NCBI GenBank assembly: GCA_009746045.1
Contig: RPFO01000448.1
Span: 3,330,049 to 3,394,048 of the forward strand
Length of the DNA: 64,000 nucleotides
Direction: 5' to 3'
DNA from: Mesostigma viride
Taxonomy: Eukaryota; Streptophyta; Mesostigmatophyceae; Mesostigmatales; Mesostigmataceae
A program made the translations under genes and the position numbers. The notes below the pieces were generated by a model. That model worked only from the letters and a program-made list of their open reading frames with translations, was not told the origin of the DNA and did not search any database. This document shows, one piece after another, positions 44,566 through 55,550 of the stretch (position 1 is the stretch's first letter; each line of letters begins with the position of its first letter).

Positions 44566-45106
44566 CTGACCTTGACACTAATCGCACAAACAGCCACAAT
44601 TTTGCAAGCAAGAAGACATGGCTACCTCGGCATTTCATGAAATGTACTTCGTGAAATGCATTTCGTGAAATGTACTAAGGAACGTGATTGGCCGGCGTTC
44701 GCTCGCCAAATCTCGCAAAATGTACTAAGGCACGTGATTGGTCCCGCAAAATGTACTAAGGAACGTGATTGGCCGGCGAAGATTCTGTAGGGAATTTTAA
44801 TTGCAGCAAACAGAATCTTCGCCGGCCAATCACGTTCCTTAGTACATTTTGCGGGACCAATCACGTGCCTTAGTACATTTTGCGAGATTTGGCGAGCGAA
44901 CGCCGGCCAATCACGTTCCTTAGTACATTTCACGAAATGCATTTCACGAAGTACATTTCATGAAATGCCGAGGTAGCCATGTCTTCTTGCTTGCAAAATT
45001 GTGGCTGTTTGTGCGATTAGTGTCAAGGTCAGGTGCACATTGAGCTATCCGGACTAGTGGCCGACATGGCGGTCGAAACGGAAGGTGTACTATGGCTTTG
45101 CTGGGA
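44492..45106. repeat. Near-perfect 615-bp palindrome (296-bp arms, 23-bp spacer)
   Basis: 44492-44787 and 44811-45106 are reverse complements with only scattered mismatches (for example GCACACC against GGTGTAC). Inside are repeats of GTACTAAGGAACGTGATTGG and TTTCGTGAAATG. The outermost ~100 bp of each arm is the 5' part of the reading frame at 44565-44059, so the right arm is an inverted copy of that gene's beginning. Confidence 0.93.
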
Positions 45107-46310
45107 TGATTATCATCGTAGTACATCATATGTATTACAGTACATTTCACGAAGTACATTTCATGGAGGCAGAGGGAAAGTTCCTGTTCATGGTGAGTCG
45201 GGGTTAGCAATCACGGCAATGTCGATACATGTACTTGCAGTATATACAAATGCCATAATGTCCTTAGATGCAGCATGAATGTCTATTGTTCGGATTTCTT
45301 TTATCACGATGCTTAGGATGCCTTCCAACAGAAATCTGCTGCGCTACAGGTCGGGAATACCTGAACTTGATATGCGTGGCCAGTGGCCATGGCAGCCGGG
45401 GTCGGTAAGAATTAACTTCGATAGCCATGAATAATGCGGAAAGTGAACGTTGTCCACCCGCTGCACAGGGAAAATGGCTGCACAGGAACGGCCTGACGTG
45501 ATACTGTCGCAAAGCAGTTCTCATAAGCCGACAATTACACATTCGACTTATGATCGATAATCGGCGCAGGCCTTCGACATTCAAGCGCGCATCGAAACGT
45601 CGTGAGGATTTCGGACATTTAGATGAAGTTGGATTGTTTTCGGCCCTCGTATTTGCCATGATCTTGGCCATCCAATCTTTTTGCTTCGTGCACAGTTTGC
45701 GTTTGCAGTTAAGCGTAGGTACATGACAAGCTTGCGTTTGCGTTTGCGTTTGCGTTTGCCTTTGCCTTTGCCTTTGCCTTTGCGTATACATTTGCATGTG
45801 CGCTTGCGTTGCCGTTTGCTTATGCGTCCCAATGTATGTCTGGCTTTGGGCAATTCTATTTCCTTGTCGTTGGGATATGAGTGGGTGCTGGCGGTGGTGT
45901 TACTGTCGGCAGGTAGAGTGGCAGTGGCTTCAACTTCTGTTGCTTTTTCATTGCATTTGCATTTTCATTGGGTCTCTGTAGTTAACAACTGCTTTAAATA
46001 TCTTTGTTAATAGCCGGCTTCAGCTGTAATTTCGATTGCATGTTGCTTTTGAATTGCATTCGCACTGGGCACATGCAGTGGGCATTAGGCATTGGTAGTG
46101 CAATTACACATGCAGTCACACTTGCAATTGCAATGAAGTTGAAATTGAAGCTGCAGCTAAAATTTGCTACGTGCCTACTGGTACAGTCGCATGTGCAGTC
46201 AACTTTGTGCTTGTTTATTATTATTATTTCTTCTTCTTATAATTTCTTCTTATTATTATTATAATTTCTTCTTGCTTTTCGTAATGTGTGGTGGTTAGAA
46301 TGGTGATGGC
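45107..46310. other. Unassigned sequence with a short hexamer run
   Basis: A GTACATTTCACGAAGTACAT motif from the palindrome recurs at 45141-45160. 45731-45786 is (TTGCGT)n passing into (TTGCCT)n. No gene is recognised. Confidence 0.5.
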
Positions 46311-46454
46311 AGGGGCAGGAGCAGGGGCAGGGGCAGGGGCAGGGGCAGGGGCAGGGGCAGGGGCAGGGGCAGGGGCAGGGGCAGGGGCAGGGGCAGGGGC
46401 AGGGGCAGGGGCAGGGGCAGGGGCAGGGGTAGGGGCAGGGGCAGGGGCAGGGGC
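46311..46454 (+). repeat. GGGGCA hexamer array
   Basis: About 24 copies of GGGGCA with one GGGGTA. The plus strand has regularly spaced G4 runs. The GAGAGA and APAPAP frames it produces are not genes. Confidence 0.97.
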
Positions 46455-46618
46455 AATCATGAGTTGCTTTCGGCCTGGCATGTGCACCAGAACTGGCATA
46501 TGTGCTCGCAATGCAGCTTGCTACTCTTGTTCCTTTTGTTTGCCTTTTCTTTTGTTTGGGAACTGTTCGTGCAGGGGGGTGGGATGAGGCCGCGAGTCTC
46601 TGGGCAGGGGCATTGACG

Positions 46619-47588
46619 TGGGTAGGTGTGTGTCTGGGCTAAGTCTGCAATTGTCGCTGCTGTGCTGTACTTCTGGCTGTGGCTTACGGTGCATTTGTGG
46701 CTTGGAGTAGGGGTGAGGCTAGGGTGGGCGCAGGCGCGGGCGTGGGCGTGGGCGTGGGCGTGAGCGTGGGCATGGGCGCGGGCGTGGGCGTGGGCGTGGG
46801 CGTGGGCGTGGGCGTGGGTGTGGGCGTGGGCGTGGGCGTGGGCGTGGGCGTGGGCGTGGGCGTGGGCGTGGGCGTGGGCGTGGGCGTGGGCGTGGGCGTG
46901 GGCGTGGGCGTGGGCGTGGGCGTGGGCGTGGGCGTGGGCGTGGGCGTGGGCGTGGGCGTGGGCGTGGGCGTGGGCGTGGGCGTGGGTGTGGGTGTGGGCG
47001 TGGGCGTGGGCGTGGGTGTGGGCGTGGGCGTGGGCGTGGGCGTGGGGTGGGCGTGGGTGTGGGCGTGGGCGTGGGCGTGGGCGTGGGCGTGGGCGTGGGC
47101 GTGGGCGTGGGCGTGGGCGTGGGCGTGGGCGTGGGCGTGGGCGTGGGCGTGGGCGTGGGCGTGGGCGTGGGCGTGGGCGTGGGCGTGGGCGTGGGCGTGG
47201 GCGTGGGCATGGGCATGGGCGTGGGCGTGGGCGTGGGCGTGCGCGTGCGCGTGGGCGTGGGCGTGGGAGTGGGCGTTGGAGTGGGCGTGGGCGTGGGCGT
47301 GAGCGTGGGCGTGGGCGTGGGCGTGGGCGTGGGCGTGGGCGTGGGCGTGGGCGTGGGCGTGGGCGTGGGCGTGGGCGTGGGCGTGGGCGTGGGCGTGGGC
47401 GTGGGCGTGGGCGTGGGCGTGGGCGTGGGCGTGGGCGTGGGCGTGGGCGTGGGCGTGAGCGTGGGCGTGGGCGTTGGCGTGGGTAGGTGTGTGTCTCAGC
47501 TACGTCTGCTATTGTTGCAGCTGCGCTCTACTTCTGGCTGTGGCTTTGGGTATAATTGTGGCTTGGAGTAGGGGTGAGGCTAGGGTGG
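46619..47588 (+). repeat. GGGCGT hexamer array between two copies of a ~110-bp unit
   Basis: 46728-47482 is about 125 copies of GGGCGT with rare GGGTGT, GAGCGT and GGGCAT variants. The flanks at 46619-46729 and 47479-47588 are copies of one unit (GGTAGGTGTGTGTCT, TACTTCTGGCTGTGGCTT, GTGGCTTGGAGTAGGGGTGA). A second GGGCGT array (47584-47711) follows the second flank, so a unit consisting of flank plus hexamer array has been duplicated. Confidence 0.95.
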
Positions 47589-47873
47589 GCGTGGGCGTGG
47601 GCGTGGGCGTGGGCGTGGGCGTGGGCGTGGGCGTGGGCGTGGGCGTGGGCGTGGGCGTGGGCGTGGGCGTGGGCGTGGGCGTGGGCGTGGGCGTGGGCGT
47701 GGGCGTGGGTGGGGGGCGGGTGCGGGGCGGGCATGGGCATGGGCGGGGGCGGGGCGGGGCGGGGCGGGGGCGGCGGGGCGGGGGCGGGGCGGGGGCGGGG
47801 GCGGGGGCGGGGGCGGGGGCGGGGGCGGGGGCGGGGGCGGGGGCGGGGGCGGGGCGGGGCGGGGGCGGGGGCA
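47584..47873 (+). repeat. Second GGGCGT array passing into GGGGGC/GGGGC repeats
   Basis: 47584-47711 is (GGGCGT)n. 47735-47873 is (GGGGGC)n mixed with GGGGC. These are strongly G-rich on the plus strand and open in all frames. Confidence 0.95.
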
Positions 47874-48660
47874 TGGCGTGTGCATGGGCGTTGGGGGGTC
47901 AGGGGGGCTGGGGTTGGGTTTGGGTGGGTGGGTCATTGGTGCAATGTTTGGAGTTGGGGCTTGTGCGTGTGTGGGGGGGGGCATGGGGATTGCCATGCGC
48001 GTGCACGTGGGCGTCCGCGTGATCCTCTGTTCGTGTACATGTTCATGCATGTGCCATGACGGCACAATGCATGTCAGATTCGTGACTTAATCGTGTGTTC
48101 CCTAGTTGCAAGTATTACTGCTAAAATTCATTGCAATATTCCATTCCTTGCATAATGCTTGATTGCTTGCATCAGTTCATTCTATACTTCGATCATGACC
48201 TGAAGTGCTTAAGTATTACCAGACTCTCGCGCAGTGTCAGAATGTCCAATTTTTAGCACACATGCATGTTTGCACACCAAAGCCCTCATTCCCATGTTGA
48301 TAAGGCTAAGTAAAACATTTTTTTTTTGTGCGGTGATCCACGAAATGCAGCTGTGAATGGCTCTAGGAGGTCACCAATGGTGGCCAGACCTGTTATTGAG
48401 CATTGGGAGACGTTACAGGGGCATCAATCACAGTTACATTTAGTTCAGATGTAGTTCAATTTAGTACATTATAGTATAAATGTAGTAGAAAATAGTACAA
48501 CCTAGTATATTGTAGCATATACTAGTTCAACTACCTCCAGATGAGATCCAGGGGCTATGGGGACACTTTTTATGCAAAACTGAACTTGAAGCAAGCAAAA
48601 AACAAGAAACTTGGAAAAACTCAAAATGTACTTGTGCTGGAGTACATTCTTCACGGCTGG
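47874..48660. other. Unassigned sequence between G-rich arrays and minisatellite
   Basis: No gene is recognised. The last ~45 bp (GTGCTGGAGTACATTCTTCA then CGGCTGGCAGGG) also occurs in reverse complement at 38620-38660, beside the 37-bp minisatellite. Confidence 0.45.
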
Positions 48661-51150
48661 CAGGGATGCGAGCACCCCACCACCATCATCCATGCATGCC
48701 AGCCACCCACCACCACCATCCATGCATGCCAGCACCCCACCACCACCATCCATGCGTGCCAGCCACCCACCACCACCATCCATGCGTGCCAGCACCCCAC
48801 CACCACCATCCATGCATGCCAGCACCCCACCACCACCATCCATGCGTGCCAGCACCCCACCACCACCATCCATGCGTGCCAGCACCCCACCACCACCATC
48901 CATGCGTGCCAGCACCCCACCACCATCATCCATGCGTGCCAGCCACCCACCACCACCATCCATGCATGCCAGCACCCACCACCACCATCCATGCATGCCA
49001 GCCACCCACCACCACCATCCATGCATGCCAGCACCCCACCACCATCATCCATGCCTGCCAGCACCCCACCACCATCATCCATGCGTGCCAGCCACCCACC
49101 ACCACCATCCATGCGTGCCAGGCACCCACCACCACCATCCATGCGTGCCAGCACCCCACCACCACCATCCATGCATGCCAGCACACCACCACCATCATCC
49201 ATGCGTGCCAGCCACCCACCACCACCATCCATGCGTGCCAGCCACCCACCACCATCATCCATGCGTGCCAGCCACCCACCACCACCATCCATGCATGCCA
49301 GCACCCACCACCACCATCCATGCATGCCAGCCACCCACCACCACCATCCATGCATGCCAGCCACCCACCACCATCATCCATGCCTGCCAGCACCCCACCA
49401 CCATCATCCATGCGTGCCAGCCACCCACCACCACCATCCATGCGTGCCAGGCACCCACCACCACCATCCATGCATGCCAGCACCCGCCACCACCATCCAT
49501 GCATGCCAGCACCCCACCACCACCATCCATGCGTGCCAGCCACCCACCACCACCATCCATGCGTGCCAGCCACCCACCACCATCATCCATGCGTGCCAGC
49601 CACCCACCACCACCATCCATGCATGCCAGCACCCACCACCACCATCCATGCATGCCAGCACCCCACCACCACCATCCATGCGTGCCAGCACCCCACCACC
49701 ACCATCCATGCATGCCAGCACCCCACCACCATCATCCATGCGTGCCAGCCACCCACCACCACCATCCATGCGTGCCAGCCACCCACCACCATCATCCATG
49801 CGTGCCAGCCACCCACCACCACCATCCATGCATGCCAGCACCCACCACCACCATCCATGCATGCCAGCCACCCACCACCACCATCCATGCATGCCAGCCA
49901 CCCACCACCATCATCCATGCCTGCCAGCACCCCACCACCATCATCCATGCGTGCCAGCCACCCACCACCACCATCCATGCATGCCAGCCACCCACCACCA
50001 CCATCCATGCATGCCAGCCACCCACCACCACCATCCATGCATGCCAGCCACCCACCACCACCATCCATGCATGCCAGCACCCCACCACCATCATCCATGC
50101 GTGCCAGCCACCCACCACCACCATCCATGCGTGCCAGCACCCCACCACCACCATCCATGCATGCCAGCACCCCACCACCACCATCCATGCGTGCCAGCAC
50201 CCCACCACCATCATCCATGCGTGCCAGCCACCCACCACCACCATCCATGCGTGCCAGCCACCCACCACCATCATCCATGCGTGCCAGCCACCCACCACCA
50301 CCATCCATGCGTGCCAGCCACCCACCACCACCATCCATGCATGCCAGCCACCCACCACCACCATCCATGCATGCCAGCCACCCACCACCACCATCCATGC
50401 CTGCCAGCACCCCACCACCATCATCCATGCGTGCCAGCCACCCACCACCACCATCCATGCATGCCAGCACCCCACCACCACCATCCATGCATGCCAGCAC
50501 CCCACCACCACCATCCATGCGTGCCAGCACCCCACCACCATCATCCATGCGTGCCAGCCACCCACCACCACCATCCATGCGTGCCAGCCACCCGCCACCA
50601 TCATCCATGCGTGCCAGCCACCCACCACCACCATCCATGCATGCCAGCACCCACCACCACCATCCATGCATGCCAGCCACCCACCACCACCATCCATGCA
50701 TGCCAGCCACCCACCACCATCATCCATGCCTGCCAGCACCCCACCACCATCATCCATGCGTGCCAGCCACCCACCACCACCATCCATGCGTGCCAGCCAC
50801 CCACCACCACCATCCATGCGTGCCAGCACCCCACCACCACCATCCATGCATGCCAGCACCCCACCACCATCATCCATGCGTGCCAGCACCCCACCACCAC
50901 CATCCATGCATGCCAGCACCCCACCACCATCATCCATGCGTGCCAGCCACCCACCACCACCATCCATGCGTGCCAGCCACCCACCACCATCATCCATGCG
51001 TGCCAGCCACCCACCACCACCATCCATGCATGCCAGCACCCACCACCACCATCCATGCATGCCAGCCACCCACCACCACCATCCATGCATGCCAGCCACC
51101 CACCACCACCATCCATGCGTGCCAGCCACCCACCACCACCATCCATGCGT
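48661..51150 (+). repeat. 30-bp minisatellite with higher-order structure, about 83 copies
   Basis: The unit is ATGCATGCCAGCCACCCACC plus ACCACCATCC, with variants ATGCGTGCC/ATGCCTGCC, CAGCACCCC/CAGCCACCC and ACCACCATC/ACCATCATC. A few units are 29 bp. The marker unit ATGCCTGCC recurs near 49051, 49381, 49920, 50400 and 50729, each time in the same variant context, which shows amplification of multi-unit blocks. The array is open in all three plus frames (up to 938 codons) and on the minus strand. I regard these frames as artefacts. Confidence 0.97.
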
Positions 51151-51179
51151 GATTTTTTTGGGGAGTGGTCAGTATTGTT

Positions 51180-51830
51180 TTTGGGTAGGGTCGCTCTGCA
51201 GAGTGACCCCTACCCTTGCGCAATGTCGCAGTCTTTGTTTGAAGGGTCGCGCTGCAGAGTTACCCCCTCACAATGCAAATTTCCATTCAGTATTTGTAGG
51301 GTCGCGCTGCAGAGTCACCTTTCCAAGATGCGTTATTCAATAACATTTTGTTTGTAGGGTCGCGCTGCAGAGTCACCTTTCCAAGATTCGTTATTCAATC
51401 ACATTTTGTTTGTAGGGTCGCATTGCAGAGTCACCCTTTCCAGATACGTTATTCAATAACATTTTGTTTATAGGGTAGCGCTGCAGAGTCACCTTTCCAA
51501 GATACGTTATTCAATCACATTTTTGTTGTAAGGTCGCGCTGCCGAGTCACCCTTTCCAGATACGTTTATCAATCACATTTTGTTTGTAGGGTCGGCTGCA
51601 GAGTCACCCTTCCTTAACATGGTTCTTATGTCTTATTTTGCGGAAGGGTCTCGCTACAGAATAACCCCTTCCCTGACATATGTTACATCTTCGATTTTTT
51701 TTATCCCCATACCTGAATGGGATTTCATCCTTGTTTCTTCTTAGGGTAGCGCTGCAGCGCCACCCCTCACGCTGATGCGAATTTACACTTTCTTCATCCG
51801 ACATTGGTCTATTTGTTTTTCCTTATTTGC
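51180..51830 (+). repeat. Tandem array of the CTGCAG-centred palindrome, ~58-bp unit
   Basis: From about 51189 the unit GGTCGCGCTGCAGAGTCACC followed by TTTCCAAGATACGTTATTCA and ATMACATTTTGTTTGTAG recurs about ten times. The middle six copies (51300-51600) keep a 58-bp step and the outer ones are diverged. Each unit ends in a TTTGTTTGTAG-like sequence that resembles a 3' splice site. The last unit runs into TTCCTTATTTGCAG, the acceptor of the exon at 51833. Confidence 0.9.
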
Positions 51831-52614
51831 AGCAGAGGGAAGAACAAGAGAAGGAGAGGGAAGTTCAGCTTCTCAAGGAAAAGGAGGAGCAGGAGAGGGC
51901 CTCCTTGCTTCAAAAGGAAAAGGAGGAGCAGGAGAGGGCCTCCTTGCTTCAGAAGGAAAAAGAGGAGCAGGAGAGGGCCTCTTCGCCAAAGAAGGGAAAA
52001 GAGGTGGAGAGGGCCACCTATGTCGACAAGCTCAAGTCGACGAGCGAGTCTCCTAAGTATAGTACGCCACCCGCCTCTCCGCCCAAGGGCGTAGAAGAGT
52101 TTCCTCCACTGTCAACAATGCTTGCTGCCGGGGCTGGGCCAAGCTCCGTGGAGGCGTCGGCCTCCAAATCTCCCCAGCGGCCCGCACCTGAGGCACAGGC
52201 TGCCGGGGCCGGGTCCAGCTCCGTTGTGTCTCCACAGTCTCCCCAGCGGCCCGCCATCAACAAGGAGTCCCCCGTCCGCGTGGCGTCGACCTCGCCGAGG
52301 TCCGCCCCCGTCGAGGTGGTTACCTCGAAGCCAAGCTCGCCGCCCAAGTCTGCTCCAAGGGCCCACCACGAGGCGTCTGAGAAGGGCAGCCCGCCGCCCA
52401 AGTCACCTCTAAGGTCCCACCACGAGGCGTCGACCTCGAAGGTCAGCACGTCGCCCAGGTCTCCTCCAAGGTCCCTCCCCGAGGCGTCGACCTCACAGCC
52501 CAGCTCGCAGCCCGCGTCTCCCCAAAGCTCCCCTCCAAAGAAGAAAGCGACCTCCAAGTCCCGATCACCGCCCAAGTCGCCTGGAAAACCTCCAGGTCGG
52601 AAGTCTCCGCCCAA

Positions 52615-54227
52615 CAGAGTGCAATCATACGCCGTATAATACGGTATAATACGGTATAATACGTAATACGCTGGCTTTGAGCGTATGATTCATACGTTAT
52701 AATACGTTTTAGCGTATAATGACGTATAATACCGTATTATACCGTATGATGCCGTGTTTTCCGCGTTTTTTTACGTTTTGCGCGGCTAGGATGCCAGAAC
52801 GACAGGGCAACGATTTGAAGCCACAGATTTCGTATCTCTACTATAAGTACTGACCCGTCTGAACTTTCACAATTCGACGCGATCTTATTTTGACATTGTG
52901 GTGCACAGTGCGCGCACCGTGCGGAGGTGGCCATGGCGACGTGCGTTCCGTTAAAATATGGCTAATCCGGCGGGCGACAGGCGAAAAAATTAAGCCGATG
53001 GTTAAAAGTGATGTTCTATTATGATGTTTCATAGCAAGATCTGCACTATTTGCAAATTCGCTGCCTTTGTTGGTACAGATTTGCACGGGGGTCTCATCCA
53101 ACGTCAATTTGGCCGCGATGAATAATCTAGCATGTGTGCCTGCGACGGTAGAACTCGACATTCGTGGGTTATTTTGATGCAGCAAGAGCCGTTTAGTAAC
53201 GGACACCATGAAAATAACCTAAGCATCTTCGATCTGCGGCCATTTCCTGTCATTTCTAAAATGATTTCGTTCAGGCCTGCGCGATCCGCGGTTAATCCAT
53301 CCATGGCTGGCTGGCTTTTCTTGCGCGCCTGGGTAGGAAATAATGCCGGCCGTGGTACGTTGATTTGCCGCATGTCACCGCCCAGTCTGTTTGCGCTCTA
53401 ATGAACCTGGCATGAAACTTTTTGCGCCGTTTCTGGGCTTTTCTTGCTATTTTGTTCTCCACTTGTTGCAGTTGTGCTATCAGATTTTCCGCAGCTTTCA
53501 ATGGTTTTCCTTACGCTGCGTATGCCATGCTTCCTAAAGCTACCCAGAATTGATCGGGCAGTTATCTGGCTTTGCTACGCTTCCTGTATGGAGGTTTTCA
53601 CACGGTAGACATTCTATATTGCGTAGTCAAGGACCCTAGCTGCCTGGGAGCGGCATCACCGTTGCAAGGAGCTGGCGAGCTCATAGACGCCTGTCATGCT
53701 CTTCAGCCTGCTGGAAAACAAGGTTGTTGTATGGAAGGTGAGAATATGTGAGTTACTTATTATCACATCCCCACCTGTTTAGCCATGTTTAACATGTTGG
53801 CCCCTTGCTGGCCCACTGCACGGTCCCCTAGTTATTGCTGGCCTTTTTACCATATATAATTACTTGCATCAAAGTGAAGGCACCCAAGTAAACATAACCA
53901 ATATAAAGCCACATATATGCAGTTATACACATACACACAATTATGCATGCGCACGTTTACATTCTCAGTATTACATGCAATATATCGATCGTGTCCACAA
54001 TATCCACCGTATAGAGTATAGCCGAGGGTAGGGCAACCTTGGATTATGTCCAAAACAGTGTTAAAAACATGTGGATTGATGGTGGGTGTCTTAAAATGTG
54101 TAAAATCAGAGTATTCTGAGTGTGTCCGTACGAAAACGTATAATACCGTATTATACCGTATTATACCGTATTATACATTATACTCCACCGTGACCGTATA
54201 ACGCGTATAACGTACGATTGCACTCTG
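52615..54227. mobile_element. Non-autonomous hAT-type DNA transposon (1,613 bp) inserted in an exon
   Basis: The terminal inverted repeats are CAGAGTGCAATC at 52615-52626 and its complement GATTGCACTCTG at 54216-54227. They continue inward as AT-rich GTATAATACGGTATAATACG repeats on both sides. The element is flanked by an 8-bp direct repeat CCGCCCAA (52607-52614 and 54228-54235). An 8-bp target duplication with a CA...TG terminus fits the hAT superfamily. No transposase frame is present. Removing the element and one target copy restores an open frame across the exon (KSPP|KRRSPPKRRSS), which supports the call. Confidence 0.92.
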
Positions 54228-54939
54228 CCGCCCAAGCGCCGGTCGCCACCCAAGCGCCGGTCGTCAAACTCACCTCCGAGGAGCCGCTCCCCACAGGCAA
54301 GAAAGAAAGCAAGAGCGGAATGGGAGGAGAAGGAGGATGACCATGAGCGGTTCCTGCGTGATCTGCAGAAGAACATTGACCTCCTGATCAGCATGGAGGA
54401 CAGGGACAAGGCAGACCCAAGGCCACTGGAGGATCTTCCGGAGGAGGAAAGAAAGAGAAGGAATGACCGCATGGCACTTCTGACTTCTTATCTGGATCAG
54501 GCAACGCAGCACGCCGAAGATCTGGTGAATCTGGAGAAAAAGGACAAGGAACGGAAGGGGCCCCGCCCAGGAGCTCCTGGAAAGGGAGCAGAGGGAATGG
54601 GTGAAGAAGGAAAGGGCAGAGCGAGAGGCGAAGCAGGCAGAAATGGAAGCTGCGGAGATGGAGGAGGCGGAGCGCAGGAAGAGGAGGGCGTCGTGGGAGC
54701 GGGACGAAAAGGAGAGAAAGGCGAATGAGGAAAGGAAAAAGAAGGACGAGGAGGCAAAGGCAAAGAGGAAGGTGCAGGAGGAGGGGAAGAGGATGATGGA
54801 GGCGGGTGTTGCGGCACGCCTGAAATACCAAGCCAAACTTGAGGAGGAGCGCAGGAAGGCGCAGGCTGCAGAAAAGTCGACGGAGGTGGATGGGAAGACC
54901 GCGGGGGTCTCGGAGAAGGAGGGTACGGAGCCGTCTCAG

Positions 54940-55550
54940 GTGAGAAACAGTTTTTACCCCCATTAGTGTGCGTGTTTTTTTTAACGGGTTTCGTTATTCC
55001 TTATCTCTGCTAAGCTCGTCTGACCATGAATGGGTCATTTCGCAGAGTGACCCTAACCTGAACCAACAAGTATGCTTTTCCCTGTTGTTTTGATTTCAGA
55101 GGAAGCGGGGGGCAGACGAAAAGAAGTCAGAGGATCCCAAGAAGAGCGGGACAACAACGGAGGTGAGCGATAAGTAATCCTGTGTTTTTCGCCTTTGTTC
55201 TTTGTTCATTTGTCCTTCATTTCTGAGTTGCCGTTTCCTTCGCATGTGTGATTAATTTATGGAGGGTCATTTCGCAGAGTGACCCTAAACTTTTTCAACG
55301 AGTATGCTTTCCTCTGTCTTGCTGCATCCAGAGGAAGAAAGGGGGAGATGAGACAGAGTCTCAGGGGAACGCCGAGGTTGGGAGTGGGGAGGAGAAATTG
55401 CGGGTGAGCTAATAATTTTTTCGCCGCTTAGTGCATGTCAGTTAGTCCTTCGTTCTGTTTGAGATTTTTTTATGAAGGGTCACTTCGCAGAGTGACCCTA
55501 AACTTTTTTTCCGATTATGCTTTTTTTTCGTTTTGTGGACCTGTGTGCAG
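54940..55550 (+). other. Three related palindrome-bearing introns
   Basis: Introns 54940-55099, 55163-55331 and 55404-55550 share one layout: GTGAG start, T-rich stretch, GGTCAYTTCGCAGAGTGACC, then CTAAACTTTTT-like, ATGCTTT and a CAG acceptor. They separate two short similar exons (RKRGADEKKSED and RKKGGDETESQG). The exon/intron pairs therefore look duplicated. Confidence 0.85.

Noticed and set aside
46679..48059. Long VGVGVG, AWAWAW, GRGRGR and PTPTPT frames
   Set aside because: Products of GGGCGT and GGGGGC hexamer arrays. No flanking coding sequence supports them.
48541..51357. Overlapping plus-strand frames of 828, 910 and 938 codons and long minus-strand frames
   Set aside because: They read through a 30-bp minisatellite that lacks stops in all plus frames. 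All frames are equally open, and no start, splice or domain evidence favours any of them.
52018..52614. 198-codon minus-strand Gly/Asp-rich frame
   Set aside because: Antisense of the Ser/Pro-rich repeats in exon 1 of the 51.8-60.9 kb gene.
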